DNA of 64,000 nucleotides. It comes from Benzoatithermus sp963720725 (lineage in GTDB: Bacteria > Pseudomonadota > Alphaproteobacteria > Geminicoccales > Geminicoccaceae). The translations under genes were made by a program, and so were the position numbers. The notes under the pieces are model-generated. The model had not been told where the DNA came from. It worked only from the letters and a program-made list of their open reading frames with translations, and did not search any database. Shown in pieces: positions 1 to 9,161 of the stretch (position 1 is the stretch's first letter; each line of letters starts with the position of its first letter). The DNA is taken from the NCBI GenBank assembly GCA_963720725.1, contig CAVRGN010000003.1, forward strand, positions 620,001-684,000, written 5' to 3'.

Positions 1-288
1 GACCACCGAGCCGACCACGCCACCCGCCACCAGGACCCAGCCCATCTTCAGGTCTACGGTGCGCCGCCGCAGGTTGGCCAGCACACCCGAAACCGACGAG
101 GCCAGGATCTGCGCCGACTGCGTGCCCACCGCGACCGCGGGCGGCACGCCCATGAAGATCAACATCGGTGTCATCAGGAAGCCGCCACCGACGCCAAACA
201 GGCCGGAGAGGAACCCGATCACCCCGCCGAGACCGAGCACCCCGAACAGGTTCACCGAGATCTCGGCCACGGGAAGGTAGATATCCAT
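1..288 (-). CDS. Sulfite exporter TauE/SafE family protein, 3' part beyond the window
   Basis: Only the first 96 codons are present; the gene runs off the left edge. The translation starts MDIYLPVAEISVN and has two hydrophobic segments separated by the Gly-rich run GFLSGLFGVGGGFLMTP, followed by PPAVAVGTQSAQI. This is the N-terminal half-repeat of TauE/SafE permeases, inner-membrane proteins that export sulfite, sulfoacetate or similar organosulfur anions. Substrate cannot be told from this fragment. ATG at 288 is the only start that leaves the hydrophobic N-terminus intact. Confidence 0.88.
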   Translation of the reverse strand, partial: MDIYLPVAEISVNLFGVLGLGGVIGFLSGLFGVGGGFLMTPMLIFMGVPPAVAVGTQSAQILASSVSGVLANLRRRTVDLKMGWVLVAGGVVGSVV

Positions 289-372
289 GCCGCGGCCGGT
301 CCCGGGCGGTGACTGCTCCCGCCACCAACCCGTTGCTTCGGCTCAAGTCAAGCGGGGGCCGGCCGCTCGCCC

Positions 373-1674
373 TCAGGGACCTGCGCTACAACCCGGATAG
401 GCCTCCGCGAGGCGTCGCCGCGCCGCTTCGGCCGCGGGGACGTTCGGGTCGAGCCGTGTCAGCCTGGCAGCGATCCGACAACAGGTCGCGTGTGCCTCGG
501 GCCAGGTGCGGTCGCTCCAGAACGGCTTGTTGGACGAGCAGTAGCCGGCCTTGGTCAAGAGTGAGACGCCGTAATACTGGGCGTCGCTGACACTGCTGTC
601 GAATCCCCCGGGCGTGGTGAAGGAGCCGTCCGGCTGGAGGCTTTCGGTCAGGCTCCACTGCAGCATCCGCTGGATCGCGTCGGCGGCCTGCGCGCGTTGC
701 GCGGCGTCCATACGGGTCCAGCCATTCTGCAGGATGCGGACCACGTCGTAGGCGTTGTGGTTGGTCAGCTGTCCCTGGTAGCGCCAACCGAACGGATAGT
801 CCTGATCCTCGAGCGCCAGGGTGGTGGCGATGATCTTGTCCCAATACCGCACGTCGCCCTGCCGATAGGCGATGATGTGGTAGGTGAAGCTGAGGTCGGT
901 CGCCTTCTTGAGCTCATCGCCGATCTTGTACCACGGTCCCCAGTAGCCGGTCTCCGGATCCTGCCAGTCGTCGATGAAATCCCTGAAGGCCTGGGTGTAG
1001 CCGTGATCGAGGTCTAGCCCCTTCACGTGCCGCGCGATGTAGTCCTGTACCTCCTGCTTGAACACGATCTCCGCCATCACCGAGGTGACCGCGCCCAATT
1101 CGTCACGGCGGTTGAGGCCGGAGGTGGCGATATCCGAGACGCGTACCTGCCGCAGATAGTCGGCAAGCTCCGACGGCGTATCGATCGGCTGCAGGAATTC
1201 GAGTTCGGTATGCTCGGGCGCCGCGTCCTTGCCGGCCATCATGTTGATCGCCTGGATCATGGGGTCGAGCTTCTTGAACCATTCGTCGTAGCAGACCCCC
1301 CAGGAGCCGTCGTGCAACTCCTGGCCCATGGCGAAGTCCTGGTCCTTGTCGCTTAGGCTCACCTTCAGGAGCCACATCTGCTTGTCGATCCGTGACCATT
1401 GGGTCGAGGATTGCAGCAGCCAACGCAGCTCGTTGAGCATGTGCGCCGAGCAGAACATGGGATCACCACCCGCCTGCAGGGCGTAGAGCTGTTCCTCGAG
1501 CGGCCGCAGCTTGCTCAGCCGCTGCTCCTTCAGGGTCCTATAGTCCGGCTCGAACAGCACGAACTGATCCTCGACCTGCGTCCGCGTCACCGGCGGCTGC
1601 CAGTCCTCGGCCAGTGCTGCGCCGATCGGGAACGCTACCAGCAACGCGAGCCAGCCTGTCCAGAATGTAGCCAT
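373..1674 (-). CDS. Secreted protein of unknown function (433 aa)
   Basis: Function not recognised. Residues 1-22 form a classic signal peptide (MATFWTGWLALL..GAALA, then EDW), so the product is periplasmic or secreted. The rest is rich in Trp and Tyr, with an aromatic stretch around DPETGYWGPWYKIGDELKK near the middle and repeated helical segments of the kind seen in alpha/alpha-toroid enzymes acting on polysaccharides; that comparison is inference only. Several Cys residues (for example CCR near the C-terminus) could form disulfides. The start overlaps the 3' end of the upstream VOC gene by 40 nt on the same strand, so the two may be cotranscribed. A purine-rich GGGAGCGGGG lies just before the ATG. 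Confidence 0.75.
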   Translation of the reverse strand: MATFWTGWLALLVAFPIGAALAEDWQPPVTRTQVEDQFVLFEPDYRTLKEQRLSKLRPLEEQLYALQAGGDPMFCSAHMLNELRWLLQSSTQWSRIDKQMWLLKVSLSDKDQDFAMGQELHDGSWGVCYDEWFKKLDPMIQAINMMAGKDAAPEHTELEFLQPIDTPSELADYLRQVRVSDIATSGLNRRDELGAVTSVMAEIVFKQEVQDYIARHVKGLDLDHGYTQAFRDFIDDWQDPETGYWGPWYKIGDELKKATDLSFTYHIIAYRQGDVRYWDKIIATTLALEDQDYPFGWRYQGQLTNHNAYDVVRILQNGWTRMDAAQRAQAADAIQRMLQWSLTESLQPDGSFTTPGGFDSSVSDAQYYGVSLLTKAGYCSSNKPFWSDRTWPEAHATCCRIAARLTRLDPNVPAAEAARRRLAEAYPGCSAGP

Positions 1675-2171
1675 GCCCCGCTCCCGTCATGCTCCTGCTT
1701 TTCGTGCCACCACAGATCCCATGATCGTTCGACACGATCGCGACAGGCGAGCCCGCTCAGGAGTTGAGTTCTGGCGGCGTTGATCTCGATCAGATGCCGG
1801 TCAGGGTCGATGAGATAGATCTGCGGATAGCCGGTGGGCGGCCGCCGCTGGACGACGAGATGTTGCGGGTGGTCGGCTTGCACGTCTTCGCGGTACCCCA
1901 GCCGCTCGAGCCGCGCGAGCGCAGACGCGAAGCTGGCGACGCGCACCGCGAGATGGAGCCGCCTTGGATGGGTGTCCGCGTCGGGCGGCCAGGTGGCCGC
2001 CGCCCCGCCGATCAGGTGCAGCTCACGGTCGCCGAGCCGGAACCAAGCCCCTGGGAACGGGAAGTCCGGGCGGGCGATCTCCGCGAGGCCCAAAACCTCC
2101 CGGTAGAACGCCGTCGACCGCTCGAGATCGGCCGTCGGGAGGCTGATGTGATGCAACTCGATGATCTCCAT
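1635..2171 (-). CDS. VOC (glyoxalase/bleomycin resistance) family protein
   Basis: A single vicinal-oxygen-chelate domain occupies residues 1-135. It starts with MEIIELHHISLPTADLERS (metal His at the start of the first beta strand), then TAFYREVLGL, a LHLAVRV second-strand His and DPDRHLIEIN with the terminal metal Glu. VOC proteins are cytoplasmic metal-dependent lyases, isomerases or dioxygenases; the reaction is not predictable here. Odd feature: about 40 extra residues follow the usual family end (after LIEINA), rich in Trp, His and Ser. They overlap the start of the downstream secreted-protein gene. This tail may be real, or the normal stop codon may have been lost. Confidence 0.82.
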   Translation of the reverse strand: MEIIELHHISLPTADLERSTAFYREVLGLAEIARPDFPFPGAWFRLGDRELHLIGGAAATWPPDADTHPRRLHLAVRVASFASALARLERLGYREDVQADHPQHLVVQRRPPTGYPQIYLIDPDRHLIEINAARTQLLSGLACRDRVERSWDLWWHEKQEHDGSGAWLHSGQAGSRCW

Positions 2172-2326
2172 GGCCGCCCCCTATCGGTCCCGTTTACGCA
2201 GATCATCATGCCCGCTTCACAGTGGGGGTTAAAGACCTACCGGCAAGAGTGGACCGCGATCGGCGCGTCCTGACCCGGCATTCGAGCCGCCGGGGAACCA
2301 ACAGGACCGCGCAAGCTTGCATCATC

Positions 2327-3376
2327 ATGCCGACCGTCGTCATCACCGGAGCTTCCGCTGGAGTAGGGCGTGCGACAGCGATCGCATTTGCCGAGCGTGG
2401 CTGGAAGGTTGGATTGATCGCGCGAGGTGCGGAAGGTCTTGCCGGCGCACGCCGCGACGTGGAGCAGGCCGGCGGTTCCGCACTCCCGCTCCAGGCCGAT
2501 GTCGCCGATGCATCCCAGATGTTCGCGGCTTCCGATCGCATCGTCGCACGGTGGGGCGGGATCGACGTCTGGATCAACAATGCCATGGCCACAGTGTTCG
2601 CACCGGTGGACGAGATCAGCCCGGCCGAGTTCCAGCGGGTCACCGCGGTCACCTATCTGGGCCAAGTCCACGGCTCGCTGGCCGCACTTCGGCACATGCG
2701 CAGCTGCGATCGCGGTACCATCGTGCAGGTCGGCTCCGCGTTGAGCTACCGCTCGATACCCCTGCAATCCGCCTATTGCGGTGCGAAGGCCGCGGTCAGA
2801 GGCTTTACCGATTCCCTGAGGTCCGAGCTGATTCACGCTCGCAGCCGCATCCGGCTGGTCATGGTGCAACTACCGGCCGTCAACACCCCGCAGTTCGACT
2901 GGGCGCGCAATCGCCTGCCCCATCGGCCGCAGCCGCTGCCACCCATCTACCAGCCCGAAGCGATCGCGCAGGCCATCTACCATGCCGCCCGGACTGCCCC
3001 GCGCGAGCTCTGGATCGGCAAGCCCACCCTGGAAGCGATCATCGGCACGCAGCTCGCCCCTTCGCTGCTCGATCATCTCCTCGCTCGTCGCGCCTGGCGC
3101 GGCCAGATGTCGGCGGAGCGAGCCGACCCGGACCGGCAGGATAATCTGGAGCGGCCGATACCCGGTGATTTCGGCGCCCATGGCAGGTTCGATGGCCGGG
3201 CATCGGCGTCGCCGGCCCTGTTTTCGCCGGCCCTCGTGCGCTGGGGCGCGCTGGTCGGCGGATTGGCATTCGCCGCCGCCATTGGCGTGGCGGCAGGCAG
3301 TCGGACCCACAATGCCGCAGCGAGCCCAGGCGCCGAAGCACGCTGGAGAAGGAACCGAGGCGTCGGCTCGTCCTGA
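2327..3376 (+). CDS. SDR family NAD(P)-dependent oxidoreductase with C-terminal membrane segment
   Basis: Classical short-chain dehydrogenase. The N-terminus VVITGASAGVG is the TGxxxGxG nucleotide-binding motif, WINNAMAT corresponds to the NNAG motif, and the catalytic Ser-Tyr-Lys are in VGSALSYRS and AYCGAKAA. The protein of 349 aa is longer than the usual 250. The extra C-terminal part ends in a hydrophobic helix (LVGGLAFAAAIGVAAG), suggesting membrane association. I chose the ATG at 2327 because it places the Rossmann motif at residue 7, as in the family; an earlier in-frame start at 2222 would add 35 unrelated residues. Substrate unknown. The gene converges on dps. Confidence 0.85.
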   Translation: MPTVVITGASAGVGRATAIAFAERGWKVGLIARGAEGLAGARRDVEQAGGSALPLQADVADASQMFAASDRIVARWGGIDVWINNAMATVFAPVDEISPAEFQRVTAVTYLGQVHGSLAALRHMRSCDRGTIVQVGSALSYRSIPLQSAYCGAKAAVRGFTDSLRSELIHARSRIRLVMVQLPAVNTPQFDWARNRLPHRPQPLPPIYQPEAIAQAIYHAARTAPRELWIGKPTLEAIIGTQLAPSLLDHLLARRAWRGQMSAERADPDRQDNLERPIPGDFGAHGRFDGRASASPALFSPALVRWGALVGGLAFAAAIGVAAGSRTHNAAASPGAEARWRRNRGVGSS

Positions 3377-3391
3377 CGGGGCGGCCGGCCG

Positions 3392-3916
3392 CTAGGCGCC
3401 GCTGCCCTGGGTGCGTCCGGCCTCGAACAGGAACCAGATCCGCCGTTCGGCTTCGTCGATCCAATTCTCGAGAAGGCTGGCGGTGGCGACATCGCCATGC
3501 TCGTCGCAGAGGTCGTGCGTCTGCTTGAGGTGGAACGCCATCTGTTTGTTGTCGTCGCGGAGCTCGGCCAGCATGTCCTGAGGTGTGACATAGTCGGCCT
3601 CGTTGTCGAGCACCCTCTGGAGGCTGGCGATCTGACCGATTGAGCGCAGCGTGGTGGCGCCGAGCTTGCGTACGCGTTCGGCGATGTCGTCGGTGGTGGC
3701 GAAGATCTGGTCCGCCTGCTCGTCAAGCATCAAGTGATAATCGCGGAAATGAGGCCCTGAGACATGCCAGTGGAAGTTCTTCGTCTTGAGGTACAAGGCG
3801 AACGTGTCGGCGAGCAAAAGGTTGAGCGCACCCGCGATGTCCTGGACCGCGTTGGCGCCCAGGTTTGTGGGCGTGGCCAGGTTCGCGGTGCGGCTGGCCT
3901 TTTTCTTAGATGGCAT
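3392..3916 (-). CDS. dps: Dps family DNA-protecting ferritin-like protein
   Basis: The 174-aa product has the ferritin-like Dps fold: a Lys-rich N-terminal tail (MPSKKKASR) for DNA contact, then TFALYLKTKNFHWHVSGPHF and HLMLDEQ, which carry the His, Asp and Glu ferroxidase ligands shared between subunits. Dps dodecamers bind DNA in stationary phase and oxidise Fe(II) with peroxide, limiting Fenton damage. The ATG at 3916 is preceded by AGAGGAG at good spacing; longer in-frame starts add unrelated residues. oxyR and ohr also occur in this window but not adjacent, so shared control is only an inference. Confidence 0.93.
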   Translation of the reverse strand: MPSKKKASRTANLATPTNLGANAVQDIAGALNLLLADTFALYLKTKNFHWHVSGPHFRDYHLMLDEQADQIFATTDDIAERVRKLGATTLRSIGQIASLQRVLDNEADYVTPQDMLAELRDDNKQMAFHLKQTHDLCDEHGDVATASLLENWIDEAERRIWFLFEAGRTQGSGA

Positions 3917-4339
3917 TGCCGAGACTCCTCTGGCGATGGCGGTGGGATTGACAGCGTCGTCATGCACGCCATCGGACCCGACTTCGACGTACGGGTTCAA
4001 GGGAAAGCACAAGACGAACCCAACGATGGCAACCTAGGCGCTGATGCCGAGTTTGCCACCGAGGTTCAGAGATGAGCCGGACCGGACTATGGCACCACCG
4101 CGGGGCCGCGCAAGGCGCGGCGCCATGGCTCCCTCGAGACAGCGACGTCGGCCTCACGGCCCCGGTCCTTCGTTGACCCCCTCATGGCGCGGGCCTAAGC
4201 TCCGCCGCCGCTCGACCGGATGCACCCGTGTGGGAGGCGTCGGCGCGCCCATCGGGCCTATTGCTATCGGGCGCAGCGCCGCCACATGCCGGGCCTGCAG
4301 TGAGGAGTTGGCCGCCCACACCCGGCTTGGAGGCCCTGT
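3917..4339. other. Intergenic region between dps and yceD, no gene recognised
   Basis: 423 bases without a credible gene. Reading frames here have no family resemblance and no good ribosome binding site. It must carry the promoter of dps (minus strand) and probably that of the yceD-plsX operon (plus strand). The segment next to yceD could hold the worn-out end of an upstream operon gene, but nothing identifiable remains. Confidence 0.6.
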
Positions 4340-4867
4340 TTGAGCGTTCCTGTCGAATTCTCCCGCCCGCTGCACCTGGACGCGGTGCCGCCCGAGGGCT
4401 TGGCGGTGCGCTTGCAGGCAGCGCTCGAGGAGTGCCGGGCTCTGGCGAACCGGTTCGGGCTGGTCGAGATCGGCAGCCTCGCAGGCGAGATCCGCGTCGA
4501 GCCGGTCGACGCCACGGCGACCTATCTGGTGACCGGCAGCTTGGCCGCCGACGTGGTACAGACCTGCGTCGTCACGCTCGATCCGGTGCCGGCAAGGGTA
4601 GAAGCCGAGTTCGACCGGCTGTTCAGCCGTGACCTGCCGGCCGAGAGCGAAGGCGAGGTCGAGATCGACGCAGAGGCGGAGACACCGGAGCCGCTGGCAT
4701 CGGATCGGCTGGATCTCGGGGAGATCCTTGCCGAGGAGCTGTCCCTCTCCCTTGAGCCCTACCCCCGAGCACCGGAAGCAGACCGTCACCTCGCCGAGTT
4801 CGGCGGTGATGGCCGCGGAGGAACGGGTTCGCCCTTCGCGCCGCTGGCTGGGCTGCGGCGCCATTGA
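4340..4867 (+). CDS. yceD: YceD family (DUF177) 23S rRNA accumulation protein
   Basis: The 175-aa acidic protein matches DUF177/YceD: a beta-rich N-terminus beginning SVPVEFSRPL, the central QTCVVTLDPVPARVE segment and an acidic C-terminal half (ESEGEVEIDAEAE) ending in LDLGEILAEELSLSLEPYPR. In bacteria and plastids YceD is needed for normal 23S rRNA accumulation; the mechanism is unsettled. The start is TTG at 4340, chosen because TTGGAGG sits 7-8 nt upstream and no better ATG exists. The rpmF gene, often between yceD and plsX in gammaproteobacteria, is absent here. The stop is 10 nt before plsX. Confidence 0.85.
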   Translation: MSVPVEFSRPLHLDAVPPEGLAVRLQAALEECRALANRFGLVEIGSLAGEIRVEPVDATATYLVTGSLAADVVQTCVVTLDPVPARVEAEFDRLFSRDLPAESEGEVEIDAEAETPEPLASDRLDLGEILAEELSLSLEPYPRAPEADRHLAEFGGDGRGGTGSPFAPLAGLRRH

Positions 4868-4877
4868 TGGACATGGC

Positions 4878-5924
4878 ATGAGTCTCACCATCGGCCTGGA
4901 CGCGATGGGCGGGGATGCTGCCCCGGGCATCGTGGTGGCTGGCGCGTCGCTGGCCCTGGAGCACGACCCGGACCTGCGCCTGCTCCTGATCGGCGATGCG
5001 GCGCGACTGGAGCCGCTGTTGGCCCGCGACGCGCGGCTACGCGACCGGTGCGAAGTCCGCCACACGCCCAATTCGGTGGCGGGTGACGCCAAGCCGTCGC
5101 TGGCGCTGCGCCAAGGCCGCAATTCGAGCATGCGGCTGGCGATCAACGCGGTGAAGGATGGAGAGGCCGCCGCCGCGGTATCCGCCGGCAACACCGGCGC
5201 CTTGATGGCCATGGCCAAGTTCGTTCTCAAGACCTTGCCCGGAATCGATCGTCCGGCGATGGCTTCGGTCATGCCGAGTAGGCAGCGGCCGGTCGTGGTC
5301 CTCGACCTCGGCGCCAATGTCGATTGCGGCGCCGAGCACCTGTTCCAGTTCGCGGTCATGGGCGAGGTGTATGCGCGTGTGATGTTGGGCGTCGCCAAGC
5401 CGCGGGTCGCCCTGCTCAATGTCGGTACCGAGGAGCTGAAGGGCGACGACACCGTCCGCGGTGCTGCGGCGATGCTGCGCGAGAGCAAGCTGCCGATCGA
5501 TTTTCACGGCTTCGTCGAGGGTACCGACGTCACCGAGGGCGTCGTCGACGTCGTCGTGACCGACGGCTTTACCGGCAATGTCGCGCTCAAGATCGCCGAA
5601 GGCACCGCCGCCATGTTCACGTCAGCCTTGCGCGAGGCGTTCCGCGGCGGCGGCATGCGCGCGAAGCTGGGCTACCTGCTTGCCAAGCCGGCCTTCGCCG
5701 CTCTGCGCGAGAAGTTCGACGCGCGGCGCTACAATGGCGCCATGTTCCTGGGTCTGAACGGTGTGGTGGTGAAGAGCCACGGCGGCACGGACGCCCTGGG
5801 CTTCGCCGCGGCCATCGCGGTCGCGGCCAATCTGGTCCGCAAGGGTACCAATCAGAGGATCATCGACGAGATGGCCGAAATCTCGGGCGCTCCGGCCCTG
5901 GCGACGCACGCGGCGGCTTCCTGA
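4878..5924 (+). CDS. plsX: Phosphate acyltransferase PlsX
   Basis: Converts acyl-ACP and phosphate to acyl-phosphate, the acyl donor for PlsY in phospholipid synthesis; soluble and peripherally membrane-bound. The start MSLTIGLDAMGGDAAPGIVV is diagnostic. Further family blocks are SAGNTGALMAMAKFVLKTL, NVGTEELKGDD, VTDGFTGNVALKIAEG and GGTDALGFAAAI. At 348 aa it is full length. It is the second gene of the yceD-plsX-fabH-ihfA-merR operon, with only 5 nt before fabH, a typical pairing for coordinated fatty-acid and phospholipid synthesis. Confidence 0.97.
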   Translation: MSLTIGLDAMGGDAAPGIVVAGASLALEHDPDLRLLLIGDAARLEPLLARDARLRDRCEVRHTPNSVAGDAKPSLALRQGRNSSMRLAINAVKDGEAAAAVSAGNTGALMAMAKFVLKTLPGIDRPAMASVMPSRQRPVVVLDLGANVDCGAEHLFQFAVMGEVYARVMLGVAKPRVALLNVGTEELKGDDTVRGAAAMLRESKLPIDFHGFVEGTDVTEGVVDVVVTDGFTGNVALKIAEGTAAMFTSALREAFRGGGMRAKLGYLLAKPAFAALREKFDARRYNGAMFLGLNGVVVKSHGGTDALGFAAAIAVAANLVRKGTNQRIIDEMAEISGAPALATHAAAS

Positions 5925-5929
5925 GTGTC

Positions 5930-6901
5930 ATGGTGAGATCGGTCGTCCTGGGCGTGGGCGCCTACCTGCCGGCGCGCGTGATCAGCAACCGGGAACTCGC
6001 GCGCACCGTCGACACCTCCGACGAGTGGATCCGCGAGCGCACCGGAATCGGGCAGCGCCACATCGCTGCCGACGGCGAGCTGACCTCCGACCTCGCCTGC
6101 GCCGCGGCACGCGAGGCGATGAACCGAGCCGGCGTGCGGCCGAGCGACATCGACCTGATCCTGGTGGCCACCTCCACCCCTGACCATACCTTTCCGGCCA
6201 CGGCGACCGCGGTGCAGCGCAAGCTCGGCATCGGGCCGGGAATCGCCTTCGACCTGCAGGCGGTGTGCGCCGGCTACGCCTATGCGCTCGCCACCGCCGA
6301 CAACTTCCTGCGCCTGGGCCAGGCGCGCAACGCCCTGGTGATCGGCGCCGAGACCTTCTCGCGCATCGTCGACTGGACGGACCGTGGCACCTGCATCCTG
6401 TTCGGCGACGGGGCCGGTGCCATGGTCCTCCGTGCTGAGGAGCAGGCCGGGACCCGACTGGATCGCGGCATCCTGGCCACGCACCTTGCCGCCGACGGCA
6501 GGCACTACGACGATCTCTACGTCGATGGCGGCCCGTCCTCGACCGGGACCGCCGGCCATGTGCGGATGAACGGGCGCGAGGTGTTCCGCTGCGCGGTCGG
6601 GGATCTCGCCGACGCGGCGCTGACCGTGCTGGACCGAGCGGGGTTCGGGCCGAGCGATCTCGACTGGCTGGTGCCGCATCAGGCCAACCGACGGATCATC
6701 GATGCCGTCGGCAAGCGGTTGCGGCTGGCGGGCGACAAGGTCGTGGTGACCGTCGAGCGGCACGCCAACACCTCGGCGGCCTCGATTCCGCTGGCGCTCG
6801 ATCAGGCCGTCGCCGACGGGCGCATTCGTCAGGGCGACCTGGTGGTGGCGACCGCCATGGGCGGCGGCTTTGCCTGGGGAGCGGCACTCATCCGCTGGTG
6901 A
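5930..6901 (+). CDS. fabH: Beta-ketoacyl-ACP synthase III (FabH)
   Basis: Starts fatty-acid elongation by condensing acetyl-CoA with malonyl-ACP. The catalytic triad is visible: Cys113 in QAVCAGYAYAL, His250 in VPHQANRRIID and Asn280 in RHANTSAASIP. FGDGAGAMVL and the final GGGFAWGAALIRW are also characteristic. 323 aa, full length. The ATG at 5930 lies 5 nt after the plsX stop and gives the standard VLGVGAYLPAR N-terminus. Confidence 0.97.
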   Translation: MVRSVVLGVGAYLPARVISNRELARTVDTSDEWIRERTGIGQRHIAADGELTSDLACAAAREAMNRAGVRPSDIDLILVATSTPDHTFPATATAVQRKLGIGPGIAFDLQAVCAGYAYALATADNFLRLGQARNALVIGAETFSRIVDWTDRGTCILFGDGAGAMVLRAEEQAGTRLDRGILATHLAADGRHYDDLYVDGGPSSTGTAGHVRMNGREVFRCAVGDLADAALTVLDRAGFGPSDLDWLVPHQANRRIIDAVGKRLRLAGDKVVVTVERHANTSAASIPLALDQAVADGRIRQGDLVVATAMGGGFAWGAALIRW

Positions 6902-6987
6902 TGGCTCCGCCAGGCGAGCGCCTTGACACAAGCCTTTGCTGCGCTTAGCTTTTTGACGTCCCGCGGGCTAGCGGAGGGCGTGGCGGC

Positions 6988-7290
6988 ATGGCTGGCAAGA
7001 CACTTACCCGGGCCCAGCTCGCGGAGTCGGTGTATCAGGAGGTGGGCCTGTCGCGCAGCGAGTCGGCAGGGCTCGTCGACGCGATCCTCGGCGAGATCTC
7101 CCAATCGCTGCTCAGCGAAGGCTCGGTGAAGATCTCCTCGTTCGGCACCTTCACCGTGCGTCAGAAGGGCCGCCGGGTCGGGCGGAACCCGAAGACCGGC
7201 GAGGAAGTGCCGATCCTGCCGCGCCGGGTCCTGGTCTTCCGGGCCTCGCAGGCGCTCAAGGAGCGGGTCACCGCGAGCGCCTCCGGATGA
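6988..7290 (+). CDS. ihfA: Integration host factor subunit alpha
   Basis: The 100-aa HU/IHF-fold protein has the hallmark DNA-intercalating arm motif RRVGRNPKTGEEVPI and the preceding KISSFGTFTVR. IHF is an alpha/beta heterodimer that bends DNA sharply and assists transcription, recombination and replication. Placement directly after fabH and before a MerR gene is the standard alphaproteobacterial arrangement and supports the alpha rather than beta subunit call. The stop overlaps the next start by 4 nt (ATGA). Confidence 0.95.
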   Translation: MAGKTLTRAQLAESVYQEVGLSRSESAGLVDAILGEISQSLLSEGSVKISSFGTFTVRQKGRRVGRNPKTGEEVPILPRRVLVFRASQALKERVTASASG

Positions 7291-7841
7291 GCCAGACGCT
7301 GTTCCCGGACCTGCCGGCGGCCATGCCGGGCGAGCTTGGCGTCCGGGCGCAGAAGTCGTCGACGGCGTTCCGTACCATCAGCGAGGTCGCCGACGATCTC
7401 GACGTGGCCCAGCACGTGCTCAGGTTCTGGGAGAGCAAGTTCGCGCAGATCCGGCCGCTGAAACGCGGCGGCGGTCGCCGCTACTACCGGCCCGAGGACG
7501 TCGACCTGCTGCGCCAGATCCGCAGCCTGCTCTATGACGAAGGCTACACGATCAAGGGCGCGCAGAAGCTGCTGCGGACGCGCCGCACCCGGCCCGCTAC
7601 GGCGGGCGATCCGGCTCAGGAGCCAACCGTCGTCGGGGCAGCGCGGCCCGTGCCGGAGCGACTGGCCTCGCGGACGGCAGCGTCGGACGCGAGCCGGCAG
7701 TTGGCCGAACTTCGGCGCGAGCTGGTCGAGGTCAGGGATCTGCTCGCGGCAGGCACGCCGCGCGAACGACTGACGCCGAGCGGCGCGCCGAGCAGAAGCC
7801 CACCTGCCAGCAGCGGCAGCAGCCAGACGACGCGGCCCTGA
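7287..7841 (+). CDS. MerR family transcriptional regulator (ihfA-linked)
   Basis: An N-terminal MerR winged helix spans about residues 27-97: FRTISEVADDLDVAQHVLRFWES, then LKRGGGRRYYRPEDVDLLRQI and YTIKGAQKLLR. A short coiled region follows (LAELRRELVEVRDLLAAG), with no metal-binding Cys, so it is not a metal sensor of the MerR/CueR kind. The effector is unknown; this orphan type is conserved next to ihfA in alphaproteobacteria. The last 30 or so residues are Ser/Pro/Arg-rich and read through the 3' end of the convergent membrane-protein gene, so the true end may be blurred by the sequence error suspected there. Confidence 0.9.
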   Translation: MSQTLFPDLPAAMPGELGVRAQKSSTAFRTISEVADDLDVAQHVLRFWESKFAQIRPLKRGGGRRYYRPEDVDLLRQIRSLLYDEGYTIKGAQKLLRTRRTRPATAGDPAQEPTVVGAARPVPERLASRTAASDASRQLAELRRELVEVRDLLAAGTPRERLTPSGAPSRSPPASSGSSQTTRP

Positions 7842-9161
7842 TAGCGGGCATGCGGACCTGACAGGGCCCCGCAGATCCCCGCATTGATCGCCAGCTGCAG
7901 CCAGGATGAACAGGATCGGCGCCCAGTCGCGCGCCGATCGCCCGTCGCGCCAGCCGTGGAGCAGAATGGCGAGCAAGGCCAGGGCGCCGCTGGCGTAGAT
8001 CGCGGCGGTGAAGCCGCCGAGCCCCCAGACCGCGGACGGGGCGCGCGGCAGGTAGAGGAACGTGTAGTCCGCGCTGGTGACCTCCGCGCCGCGCCCGACC
8101 ACGAAATCCTCGAGGCCGAAGCGGCCGAGCTGGATGACCGCGTTGGTGACCGAAGCCCGCATCTGACCCAGCGGATCGGCGCCCACGGCACGCAGCAGCA
8201 CCTGCTTTTCCTCGGCCCGGACGGCGGCGCGAATCGCAGGCGTCATCGTCCAATAGCTGTCCTGCTCGCGCCAGAGGAACTCCTGGGCGCTGGGCGCCAA
8301 CCGATCCAGCGGGGCGCAGATCGCCCAGCCGGCCGCCGGGCAGGCGGTGGCGAGATAGCGGCGCGCCGGCCCGTCCTCCCACGACCTGGCGAGCAGGAAG
8401 GGCGGTCCGCGCGGAGCCAGGCTGGCCTCGCCGAAGCCGAGCCACCCGCAGGCGATCAGGATCATGGCGGCCGCGGGCACCGGCAGCCCGAGCCAGGCCA
8501 GTCGGTGCCGTCGTTCCGGCGGTGCGGCCGGCAGCGCCGCGGCGAGCAGGGCCAGGGCCGTTCCCAGAAGGAGGTGCGACGGATGGAAGGTCAGGGCCGC
8601 GAGATAGAGCCCGGCCAAGAGCCGGCGCTCACCGCGTCGGGGCCCGCCGAACGCGAGTGTCGCCGCGGCGAGGACGAGCAGCCCGGCATGGAGATCGGGC
8701 ATCAGGAAGCTCGCGAACCAGGGCAGGGAGCTGACCAGGGCGAGCAGGGCGAACAGGAGCACTCGGCGCCGCACGGTCACGCCGAACAGCCGCACCAGGG
8801 CAAGCTCGACCACGGCGGCGGCCATGGCCGCGTTCGCGAGCGCCAGGAGCCAGAAACCGCCACCGGCCGCCAGTCCGTACGTGACCAGGCTCCAGGTCGG
8901 CGAGCGGATCGACGCGTCGCTCGCCAGCATCCGCCCGGCCGCGCCCAGCCAGCCCGCCATCGCCTCCGGCGGCACGGGTCCCACGCCCGCTCGGGCGAGC
9001 AGGAGCGAGGCATAGACCTTGCCCTGGAGGAAATAGCCGTAGGTATCCCAGAACAAATAGGGGTGCCAGTTCAGCGTCGCGGGCCACAAGAACAGCACGG
9101 CACCGCCGAAGACGAGAGCTGGCCGCGGCCCGTCGGCTTCGGTCGGCTCAGCCCTGGGCAC
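7616..9161 (-). CDS. Polytopic membrane protein of unknown function, frameshifted
   Basis: About 500 aa with roughly ten hydrophobic segments (for example FGGAVLFLWPATLNWHPYLF, LLAGLYLAALTF, IYASGALALLAILLHGW). No family recognised. It starts with GTG at 9161, overlapping the upstream glycosyltransferase stop by 14 nt, so the two are likely translationally coupled; a role in lipid-linked sugar export or envelope modification is inference. The frame breaks at about 7891-7892, where removing one base of a GG pair (minus strand) joins LFILAAA to AINAGICGALSGPHARYQGR and the last membrane helix VVWLLPLLAGGLLLG. The restored 3' end lies antisense to merR. Confidence 0.7.

Noticed and set aside
6902..6987. 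Extra small gene between fabH and ihfA
   Set aside because: The 86-base spacer has no start with a ribosome site and no coding signal; it is probably just the ihfA leader.
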